Positions 31,972 to 37,727 of a stretch of 37,727 nucleotides of DNA are shown piece after piece. How positions within the stretch are numbered: position 1 is the stretch's first letter; each line of letters opens with the position of its first letter. The notes under the pieces were generated by a model. It searched no databases, was not told the DNA's origin, and saw nothing but the letters and a program-made list of their open reading frames with translations. A program made the position numbers and the translations under genes. Location: positions 1 to 37,727 of IMG/VR virus record IMGVR_UViG_3300030104_001838, one strand, 5' to 3'. The stretch is from a virus.

Positions 31972-33250
31972 TGTCGTTCATTGTTTTGTGTAAGTAAACA
32001 TCATCAAGCTCAGGTCTTTCTTCTAAGCCTATTAGTTTTCTTAACTCATTAACATCAGCTATATCTTTAATACTAATGTCGGATGCAAATGATATAGGGG
32101 ATTCAAATTGAATCTCTAAATCAGAGGCGTCTATCTTTAATATAGAACCAATAGCATCTCGTATAGGCTCAAAGACTTGCTCTGTAGTATCTTTAATTAC
32201 AGTTCGCATAACTAAGTCGTAAGATATTCTAATCTCACTACCTGTGTTATTCATCTTACCACTAGATACAATACCCGATAATGCAGGTTGCCATCTGTGA
32301 GCTGTAACTATATTATTTCTTGTAAGTTCTTGGTACTCCATGAAGCTACCATCTTTGTTATCATCTAATATAGTAACGTTTGTTTGAGAGCTTTGATTAC
32401 CTTCCTTTACTAAGAATAATATTTTACTATTATTGTTTTCACCTGTTAATTTATCTTGAGCTAAAGCAATTAATTCTTCTGCTTCATCATCACTCATTGA
32501 ACCATCTATCTCTATAATAGCTGAAGGCATAAATCCATTTTGGAATTTAGAGTGATTATATCTTTGTATTAAGTAGTCAATCTCTATCGCACCATTAGTA
32601 GCTGCTGCTATGTAGTCAGGAATACCATATCTTTGGAATTCACTTTCGTAATCCTTAAGCATCATAATGGAACGACCACCTTTAAAGTTAGGGTACATAG
32701 GAACTTCCCTTAACAACTCCATCTCACCATTTACATTCTTCCAGTTAGGATGTATGTATACTGAGGATAAATCTTTATGCACTCTACATTGAGTAGCATC
32801 TATATGATACACGTTACAACCACCATCATATTCTACAAACTCAATATAACAATTACCAAATGTGTAATAGTCATCTTCAGCTAGTCTTATAATTTTTTTA
32901 AGGGATTGTCCTTGTGGGTTTACAGACTTAATGTACTCAGATAACTGAGCGTTGCCTGTAATCATTCCTGTACCTGAAGAGTAGGTAGCTTTTTGAGATA
33001 GTATTGCTCTGTGTGTACTTGATTTCCTTTTTAGGTCAGCTAAATACTGAGGGAATAAGTTATCCTTACCGAATGGATACCAATCAGTGTGTGGTTCTGT
33101 CTTATCTTCAGTAAAGCTTATATTAGATGCTAGGTTTACTACTTCAAATCTAAGTTTGCCTTTAGCTTTTTGTTCTATTAGCTTCTTAGTTGTAGTTTTA
33201 ACTCCACCACCATTAGGTTTCCTAGTAGGACTCTTTCTTTTTCCTTTCAA
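31952..33250 (-). CDS. Portal protein (432 aa, TTG start)
   Basis: The dodecameric head vertex through which DNA passes. After a basic N terminus, residues of about 55-95 read TDWYPFGKDNLFPQYLADLK and THRAILSQKATYSSGTG, the signature opening of HK97/SPP1-like portals in Bacteroidota phages. The core has NGFMPSAIIEIDGSMSDDEA, and NIVTAHRWQPALSGIVSSGK, the clip/stem helix region. The length is usual. No ATG is available: an in-frame TAA lies just upstream, so translation must start at TTG 33250 or at another non-ATG codon. It is 19 kb from TerL along the transcript and separated from the capsid gene by two tube-like genes. Confidence 0.87.
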   Translation of the reverse strand: MKGKRKSPTRKPNGGGVKTTTKKLIEQKAKGKLRFEVVNLASNISFTEDKTEPHTDWYPFGKDNLFPQYLADLKRKSSTHRAILSQKATYSSGTGMITGNAQLSEYIKSVNPQGQSLKKIIRLAEDDYYTFGNCYIEFVEYDGGCNVYHIDATQCRVHKDLSSVYIHPNWKNVNGEMELLREVPMYPNFKGGRSIMMLKDYESEFQRYGIPDYIAAATNGAIEIDYLIQRYNHSKFQNGFMPSAIIEIDGSMSDDEAEELIALAQDKLTGENNNSKILFLVKEGNQSSQTNVTILDDNKDGSFMEYQELTRNNIVTAHRWQPALSGIVSSGKMNNTGSEIRISYDLVMRTVIKDTTEQVFEPIRDAIGSILKIDASDLEIQFESPISFASDISIKDIADVNELRKLIGLEERPELDDVYLHKTMNDNGSSRL

Positions 33251-33276
33251 AACTTAGGTGCTATTAGTTATTAATA

Positions 33277-33284
33277 CAAAAATA
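33277..33284 (-). promoter_or_regulatory. Weak promoter candidate ahead of the portal gene
   Basis: The minus strand reads TATTTTTG, a match to TAnnTTTG, 26 bases before the TTG start and just after the terminator at 33290-33322. No -33 TTG lies at the right distance. It could restart transcription after the terminator. Confidence 0.35.
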
Positions 33285-33289
33285 AGAAA

Positions 33290-33322
33290 TTAAAGGGTTA
33301 CTTCCTTAGTTTCACCCTTTAA
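33290..33322 (-). terminator. Intrinsic terminator between tube-like gene and portal
   Basis: The 9-base arms TTAAAGGGT and ACCCTTTAA are perfectly complementary with a 15-base loop. On the minus strand a T-rich tail (TTTCTTATTTTTG) follows. It lies 12 bases after the stop of the second tube-like gene. Confidence 0.75.
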
Positions 33323-33334
33323 TCTTATGTTATG

Positions 33335-33928
33335 TTATATGAATAAAGCTGGAGGAGTAGCTTGAACAGCAGTAAATTTAGCTGTACACATCGTACCATC
33401 TGCCAACTTAGCTCCTGTATCAGCTTCTATACTATCTAAGAATAGAGCGTAATCAGTAAACCAATATGTGCCATCAGTAAAACCTGTGATAGCATCTAAC
33501 CCAACAAGGTAAGAGTTTGCTGTTGCAGTATCAGCCTCGTCAGAATTATTTGCACCTTTATTATTAACAGTAACTTTAGCTCCTAAAGCTTTACCTCTAT
33601 AACTATTTAATTCAGTTAAAAGGTCACCATCATAATCAAAAGATAATTCTAATGTAATTGTATACAACATCAACCCTTTCTCTTGAGTTGCGTTTGTAGT
33701 CATCTTACTTTTTTCAGCGTGAGTTTTTACAGACACAGAAGATGTAGGTTCTGTAACAGCTGTAACAGTTACAGCAGAGTCTGATGCAACTAATGTAGCA
33801 GTTAAACCATTATCAGCACCTACAGGCGCATGTCTATTTCCACTAGGCCAAATCTTACATTCATATATACCACCTGGTTTATATGTGTATCTGTTTTGGT
33901 CTTGTCTATTTAAAGCTTGTATTGCCAT
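33335..33928 (-). CDS. Tail-tube-like protein, paralogue B (197 aa)
   Basis: A beta-rich, low-charge protein starting MAIQALNRQDQNRYTYKPGG. Its C-terminal segment NSYLVGLDAITGF...ALFLDSIEADTGAKLADGT matches paralogue A segment by segment (AWLIGWDNVTA...LRLSSVEFDSGAGLSDQNG). The central SKMTTNATQEKGLMLYTITL likewise parallels TAKMTINSSHNETTFRGFEV. The repeated 'SVE.D.GA.L.d.....kF' ending suits tail-tube or head-decoration proteins. The two genes are arranged in tandem, so one probably arose by duplication. Placement between capsid and portal is unusual. A head-fibre role is possible. Confidence 0.65.
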   Translation of the reverse strand: MAIQALNRQDQNRYTYKPGGIYECKIWPSGNRHAPVGADNGLTATLVASDSAVTVTAVTEPTSSVSVKTHAEKSKMTTNATQEKGLMLYTITLELSFDYDGDLLTELNSYRGKALGAKVTVNNKGANNSDEADTATANSYLVGLDAITGFTDGTYWFTDYALFLDSIEADTGAKLADGTMCTAKFTAVQATPPALFI

Positions 33929-33950
33929 GAGTTTTTTCTTTTATAAGTTA

Positions 33951-34484
33951 TTAAGCTAGTCTACCTGGAAACATACCCATAACGCAAGAGAACTTTAAAG
34001 TAGCTCCGTTTTGGTCTGATAACCCTGCACCTGAATCAAATTCAACGCTTGATAATCGAAGTCCATGAAGAGTGTTGTCTGCAGCGTTTGCTGTTACATT
34101 ATCCCAACCAATCAACCAAGCGTCTGTCGCTGAGTCTGTTGAATTACTTCCGTCCCACATAAAGACTTTAGCAACTACAGATTGGTTTTCATCTAAGAAG
34201 TTTTCTAGTGCTTGTAAGTTTGACACTTTTAAACCAGGAAAGTATCCTTCTATCACAACTTCAAAACCTCTAAAGGTTGTTTCGTTATGTGAAGAATTTA
34301 TAGTCATCTTAGCAGTTTCTTTTTCAAACTCTAATCTAACAGGCGTAGTCCAAGTACTTGTAGTAGCCACACCTGTATCTGATACAGCACAATTATATCC
34401 ACCACCTGCAACTAACTCAATGTACTTGACACCACCATACGTGAAGTGTTCTTCGTTTGTTACTAATATATTCGTTAAAGCCAT
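33951..34484 (-). CDS. Tail-tube-like protein, paralogue A (177 aa)
   Basis: This is the first gene after the terminator behind the capsid gene. It starts MALTNILVTNEEHFTYGGVK and ends GATLKFSCVMGMFPGRLA. FEVVIEGYFPGLKVSNLQAL holds the long strand-helix expected in tube folds. The paralogue downstream has the same segment order. Abundant beta structure, high Asp/Asn/Ser/Thr and the lack of Cys-rich or coiled-coil motifs fit a tail-tube monomer or capsid decoration. A role in the tail tube is the preferred inference, as no other major tail protein is identified in the genome. Confidence 0.66.
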   Translation of the reverse strand: MALTNILVTNEEHFTYGGVKYIELVAGGGYNCAVSDTGVATTSTWTTPVRLEFEKETAKMTINSSHNETTFRGFEVVIEGYFPGLKVSNLQALENFLDENQSVVAKVFMWDGSNSTDSATDAWLIGWDNVTANAADNTLHGLRLSSVEFDSGAGLSDQNGATLKFSCVMGMFPGRLA

Positions 34485-34499
34485 TTCTTTTTATATTTT

Positions 34500-34533
34500 A
34501 AAAAAAAGGGGAAGGGCAGAACCCGACCCCTTT
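34500..34533 (-). terminator. Strong intrinsic terminator behind the major capsid gene
   Basis: The minus strand reads AAAGGGG, an inner GGG/CCC pair, then CCCCTTT followed by a run of Ts. The outer 7-base arms are perfect (34505-34511 with 34527-34533), and the T-run corresponds to the A-run at 34500-34507. It lies 24 bases after the capsid stop, which should raise capsid mRNA over the downstream genes. Confidence 0.88.
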
Positions 34534-34556
34534 CTATATTAATTAATTATACTATC

Positions 34557-35621
34557 CTATGAGTCAGCAGAAATGTAAGTAACAGCTAGTTTTTTATCTA
34601 GTAATACTGAATCACAAAGGTATCCTAATCTGAATCGAAGTTCTTTCTCATCTTGATTATACCAAGTTTCAACACTAGCACCACTAAAGTCAGTACCTAC
34701 AACAACAGCGTTGTCAGCAATTAATGCAGCACGATATTGGTCTTTAACACCTGTACATCCTACAATACCTGCAGCAACTGTTGGAGTTGAAGCACCATCA
34801 ATAGCATTACCTTCAGCGATTAATAATGCGTCCCAATCTCTACGGATAACAAGAGGGATACCTCTAAATTTCAAAACAGGCATTCCGTTTTGACCATCCA
34901 TATAAGCAACGTGATTACCTTTATCAACTAAGTACTCAACGTAGTCATCAGCAATAGCTCCTGAAACGTAAAACTTAGAAGGTAATTCTCGTAACTCAGG
35001 AGTTGCAGCAGCGTACATCGCAGCTAAAACATCATTTGCTTTACCTATAGCTGAACCATAAGTAGTTGTAATCTCTTGAGCAGCATCTAAAACTTGTAAA
35101 GATTTAAAGATACCATTGTAAAGAGCGTAACCTGCACGATTGCTTGTTACAGCAGCTCCACTATCAGCAGCTATACTTGAGTCAGCAAACCAAATCTGAC
35201 GATTAAAGTCAGCTTGAATACCTTGCATTAAAATTTCAGAACCAATCTTCTTAAGAAGAGTTCCATCTACATTGTCTTTAGAAGTACCTGAACGAAGAAC
35301 TTGACCTTTTACTTTATTGAAAAAGTTGTTTCCATTCATAGCAATTTCTACCTCAACTCGCTTAGGAGATATTTGAGGGTTTGTGTAATTAACACCAGCT
35401 TGTCCTGCAAAAGTAGAACCATTGTCTGCTGTAGTGATGAATGATGCTGCACTGAAGTGGTCAAGGTAAGTATTACCTTTAATGTCAGTCATCACATCCA
35501 TTGAGCTTAGTACATCAGAACCTAAAAATAAAGGTGATATAAAGTACTGTTGTGCGTCAGCTCCAATAAAAGCCGAGCCACCACTAGCTCCATCGTTTAA
35601 AAAATGAGTTGTTTGTGCCAT
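34557..35621 (-). CDS. Major capsid protein (354 aa)
   Basis: The main shell subunit. Context and composition agree: it directly follows the ClpP-like protease, it has 354 residues, and it ends with the Asp/Gly-rich ELRFRLGYLCDSVLLDKKLA. Internal strands include LPVLKFRGIPLVIRRDWDAL-like segments (MPVLKFRGIPLVIRRDWDAL) and an N-terminal arm. The protein could have an HK97-like fold, but the N terminus lacks an obvious scaffold or delta domain, so cleavage by the protease is uncertain. A terminator follows the gene. It is likely the most highly expressed late gene. Confidence 0.82.
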   Translation of the reverse strand: MAQTTHFLNDGASGGSAFIGADAQQYFISPLFLGSDVLSSMDVMTDIKGNTYLDHFSAASFITTADNGSTFAGQAGVNYTNPQISPKRVEVEIAMNGNNFFNKVKGQVLRSGTSKDNVDGTLLKKIGSEILMQGIQADFNRQIWFADSSIAADSGAAVTSNRAGYALYNGIFKSLQVLDAAQEITTTYGSAIGKANDVLAAMYAAATPELRELPSKFYVSGAIADDYVEYLVDKGNHVAYMDGQNGMPVLKFRGIPLVIRRDWDALLIAEGNAIDGASTPTVAAGIVGCTGVKDQYRAALIADNAVVVGTDFSGASVETWYNQDEKELRFRLGYLCDSVLLDKKLAVTYISADS

Positions 35622-35648
35622 AATTTTTTTTAATTATTAACTATTAAT

Positions 35649-37016
35649 TTATGATTTAAAAATATTGTCAGCTAAACTATCCCAACTATTCTTTTCTTTA
35701 GGAGCGTCAGGCATAACCTTTGGCTCTTGAGCAGATAAAGTTGTTGATGGAGTAGCCTCTAATTGACTAATGCGTTGTCGCATAGCTTCAATTTCTTTTC
35801 CGTAATCCAACTGCTCTTCTTCAGATACAGTTGCTTGTTGAAGTAAAGCATCTCTCTCCTCTGTTACCTTCTTAAGTTCTTCAGATAAGTCAGGGGTAGT
35901 TTCAGCTTCTACTACAGGTTCTGTTGTTTCTTGCACTACCTCTTCGCTTACTACAGGCTCTGCTGTAGGTTCTTGAGGTATCTCTGTGCTACCGATTAGA
36001 TTTGCTAGCTTATCAAATTGAGCAGCAAACCAAGTTTTGTTTTCGTCATTCATTTCTGTTGTATTTAGTTTATCGTTATTCTCTCCGTTTAAAACATTTA
36101 ATATTTCTTCTTCTGTTTTAGATTTGAAATTGCTGAGGTCGTAGTTAGCAGCAACTCGTACTTCATTTACTACCTTATCAACAAACCCTGCTTTAACAGC
36201 TTCTTTAGCTGTAAACCAAGTTTCGTTATTCATCATCTCGGCAATCTCTTTCTTTGAAAGTTTTGTTTTGGTAGAGTATGCGTTAAGCATATTAGTCTCA
36301 ACCTTTTCTAGTAAGCTTATAGCTTTCTTTAATTCATTCTTATCTCCGTAGCTATCAAGCATTGGATTGTGAATCATAAACAAACTGTTCTCAGTCATGT
36401 AAACTGAATCTGCAGCTAAAGCAATTATAGTTGCCATAGAAGCAGCGACTCCTTCAATAGTTGTTGTTACGTGACCTCCGTGATTTCTAATTGCAGTAGC
36501 CATTGATTGACCTTCAAAGACAGAACCACCCCCACTGTTAATGTGGATGTTTAATGGTTTACCTTTATATTCGTTTAGTTCTGCTATAAAATCTTTAGCA
36601 CTAACTCCGTGAGAACCAATCTCATCGTAGATGTAAACATCTGCGTAATCAGCATTAGCCTCTAATTGATACCAACTATTTTTCACCTCTTGTCTTTTTA
36701 TTTCTTTAACCTTTTTTCTTGACCAACTATATCCTGCATCACCACCCCATAAAGCCCAAGCTATTCTACCTGCACTTGGAAATCCTTTCTCGCCAGGACT
36801 AAAGCCTTTACCCTTTTTATCTACCTCATGTCTACTAAAGTAGCTGTACATTCTTTTAATTGTAGATACGGAAAGGTTTCCGTTTATAATATCTCTAGCT
36901 CTAGCTACACCTACTTCTGTCCCACCTCTATTAAACTCTTTACGCCAAGCTAAACCTTTCTTAGCTTCTGCTTTCATCCCACTTGTAGGGGTAGTATTAA
37001 TATCACTTAAAGCCAT
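35649..37016 (-). CDS. ClpP-type prohead protease with N-terminal extension (455 aa)
   Basis: The protein has three parts. Residues 10-100 read GMKAEAKKGLAWRKEFNRGG then PSAGRIAWALWGGDAGYSWS, a conserved module ('a.+gl.w...f.RGGT.VG..RAR.I..G..ls..t...m.sfFsRHE') found on many phage proteases and head proteins. Residues of about 115-275 are the ClpP-like serine protease with GVAASMAT (S193) and MIHNP (H216). The C terminus (290-455) is acidic, rich in Glu, Thr and Pro, and may act as scaffold. Its ATG follows a TATATTTG box by 4 bases. It is immediately upstream of the major capsid gene, as expected. Confidence 0.9.
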   Translation of the reverse strand: MALSDINTTPTSGMKAEAKKGLAWRKEFNRGGTEVGVARARDIINGNLSVSTIKRMYSYFSRHEVDKKGKGFSPGEKGFPSAGRIAWALWGGDAGYSWSRKKVKEIKRQEVKNSWYQLEANADYADVYIYDEIGSHGVSAKDFIAELNEYKGKPLNIHINSGGGSVFEGQSMATAIRNHGGHVTTTIEGVAASMATIIALAADSVYMTENSLFMIHNPMLDSYGDKNELKKAISLLEKVETNMLNAYSTKTKLSKKEIAEMMNNETWFTAKEAVKAGFVDKVVNEVRVAANYDLSNFKSKTEEEILNVLNGENNDKLNTTEMNDENKTWFAAQFDKLANLIGSTEIPQEPTAEPVVSEEVVQETTEPVVEAETTPDLSEELKKVTEERDALLQQATVSEEEQLDYGKEIEAMRQRISQLEATPSTTLSAQEPKVMPDAPKEKNSWDSLADNIFKS

Positions 37017-37020
37017 GTTG

Positions 37021-37028
37021 CAAATATA
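37021..37028 (-). promoter_or_regulatory. Promoter -7 box (TATATTTG) before the prohead protease
   Basis: The minus strand reads TATATTTG, an exact TAnnTTTG match, 4 bases before the protease ATG. The -33 element is poor: the nearest TTG lies 11 or 25 bases upstream. As with the TerS and methyltransferase boxes, it would give a leaderless message that starts the head-gene block. Confidence 0.55.
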
Positions 37029-37062
37029 AATTAATTAAACAATGTTTAGACGACAATCAGTG

Positions 37063-37329
37063 TCACTTCTTCATGTGGTCGTAAACTACTCTTTGTACTG
37101 TTCTAATAGATACGTCGTACTCTATTGAAAGGTCTATAAATATATGTTTAATTAATTCGTAATCATTTCCTTTAATAGCTTCATCAAAGGACTCTCTAAT
37201 CAAAGCATTCCTTACAGATGTTTCGTTTACAGCTCCCATTGACTTTAACTTATTAATAACTAAACATACTGAGTAGTTGTCTAGCCCTGTGTCGCCTTCT
37301 AACAATCCTATTATCTTATCGTAACTCAT
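37063..37329 (-). CDS. Small HTH-like protein between tape measure and protease (88 aa)
   Basis: A fully helical protein starting MSYDKIIGLLEGDTGLDNYS. A helix-turn-helix candidate lies at the C terminus (IDLSIEYDVSIRTVQRVVYD). The ATG is directly adjacent to the stop of the tape measure. It may be a late regulator acting on the nearby -7 box at 37021, or a small virion protein. The HTH is a pattern guess. Confidence 0.6.
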   Translation of the reverse strand: MSYDKIIGLLEGDTGLDNYSVCLVINKLKSMGAVNETSVRNALIRESFDEAIKGNDYELIKHIFIDLSIEYDVSIRTVQRVVYDHMKK

Positions 37330-37727
37330 TTAATATCTATTAGCGTTTTGTATTGTTTCAACTTTCTTTTGTGTTTTATTCAGGCTCTCTACAGGTAGTA
37401 CTATATTTAAGTTTTGACTTATAGCTTGACCCATAGCTTTGTAATCTATTACGTTATTAGTAATTGGACTCGGAGGAGAAAAAGATTTGTTGCTAATCTT
37501 TGTGCTCATAGAGTTTAATGTTTCAGCAAATGTAGATTCTTTTTTATTATTCACTACATTATTATAAGTAAAACTTTTTGTTATTCCACCATCAGCAAAC
37601 TTAACTCCACCACCAGCTACGTTCATAGCAGACAACTCGTTCTTAAACATAGCTGTTGACTTTTTATTTATAACAGCTTCACCACCTTCTAACTCTGTAA
37701 CTTGACCACCTACAGCAAACTTAACCC
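37330..37727 (-). CDS. Tail tape-measure protein (C-terminal part)
   Basis: This is the 3' end of the gene that begins at 3079 and crosses the circular junction. The stop is TAA at 37330-37332. The visible residues repeat a short Gly-rich unit (GGVKFAVGG in the part shared with the left end, GGVKFADGG here) and end KKVETIQNANRY. Gly-rich tape-measure tails with a 'GGEAVINK' motif are common in Bacteroidota phages. At 37629-37727 the sequence duplicates 1-99, so those bases are present only once in the true genome. Confidence 0.92.
   Translation of the reverse strand, partial: VKFAVGGQVTELEGGEAVINKKSTAMFKNELSAMNVAGGGVKFADGGITKSFTYNNVVNNKKESTFAETLNSMSTKISNKSFSPPSPITNNVIDYKAMGQAISQNLNIVLPVESLNKTQKKVETIQNANRY
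37629..37727. repeat. Terminal overlap, right copy
   Basis: An exact copy of bases 1-99. Removing it gives the 37,628-bp circle. It is coding (tape measure) on the minus strand. Confidence 0.95.

Noticed and set aside
1-37727. CRISPR array, insertion sequence, integrase or retron/diversity-generating element
   Set aside because: No regularly spaced repeats, transposase, recombinase or reverse-transcriptase motifs (such as YxDD) were seen on either strand.

Overview
The window is a complete circular genome of a tailed bacteriophage (Caudoviricetes, most likely siphovirus-like, no sheath or contractile-tail gene seen). Bases 1-99 are repeated exactly at 37629-37727, so the unique circle is 37,628 bp, and the tape-measure gene reads through the junction in frame. 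Several signs point to a Bacteroidota host, probably a flavobacterium: promoters of the TTTG-N19/20-TAnnTTTG type, A-rich leaders without Shine-Dalgarno sequences, a DUF3127-type SSB-like protein, and Bacteroidota-style tail proteins. The genome is AT-rich. No integrase, repressor, DNA polymerase or primase was recognised, which suggests a virulent phage that uses the host polymerase.

The layout is two opposing transcription units. The minus-strand late unit starts at a promoter at 15311-15318 and runs leftward through the terminase small and large subunits, a tail-assembly chaperone with a likely programmed -1 frameshift, four tail genes including a 1985-residue tail-tip protein, and the tape measure (3079 to 1, then 37628 to 37330). 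It continues through a small HTH protein, a ClpP-type prohead protease, the major capsid protein, two paralogous tail-tube-like proteins, the portal, a head-tail connector, a fibre-like protein, and a lysis cassette (DUF5675 protein plus two small membrane proteins) that ends at 29585. The order terminase-tail-tape measure-capsid-portal-lysis is not the canonical terminase-portal-capsid-tail order. Strong intrinsic terminators follow the capsid gene and the second tube-like gene.

The plus-strand early unit (about 16099-29592) holds small unknown genes, a tRNA-Glu(UUC), a 624-residue protein of unknown function, and an M20-like metallopeptidase with two zinc-ribbon motifs. It also holds a replication/recombination set: Rad52/Sak-like annealing protein, FEN-type 5'-3' exonuclease, SSB-like protein, DnaA-domain-IV-like protein, replisome organiser, DnaB-like helicase, MazG-like protein and T7 endonuclease I-like resolvase. 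It ends with a C5-cytosine methyltransferase driven by two host-like promoters, and a metallophosphoesterase. The two units meet tail-to-tail with an 8-bp overlap at 29585-29592.

The units diverge from a ~730-bp apparently non-coding region (15373-16098) that carries palindromes and a tRNA-like 5' fragment and is the best candidate for packaging, origin and control functions. The early unit also carries a family of related G-run/C-run intergenic hairpins and a recurring AAAACGA motif just before start codons.
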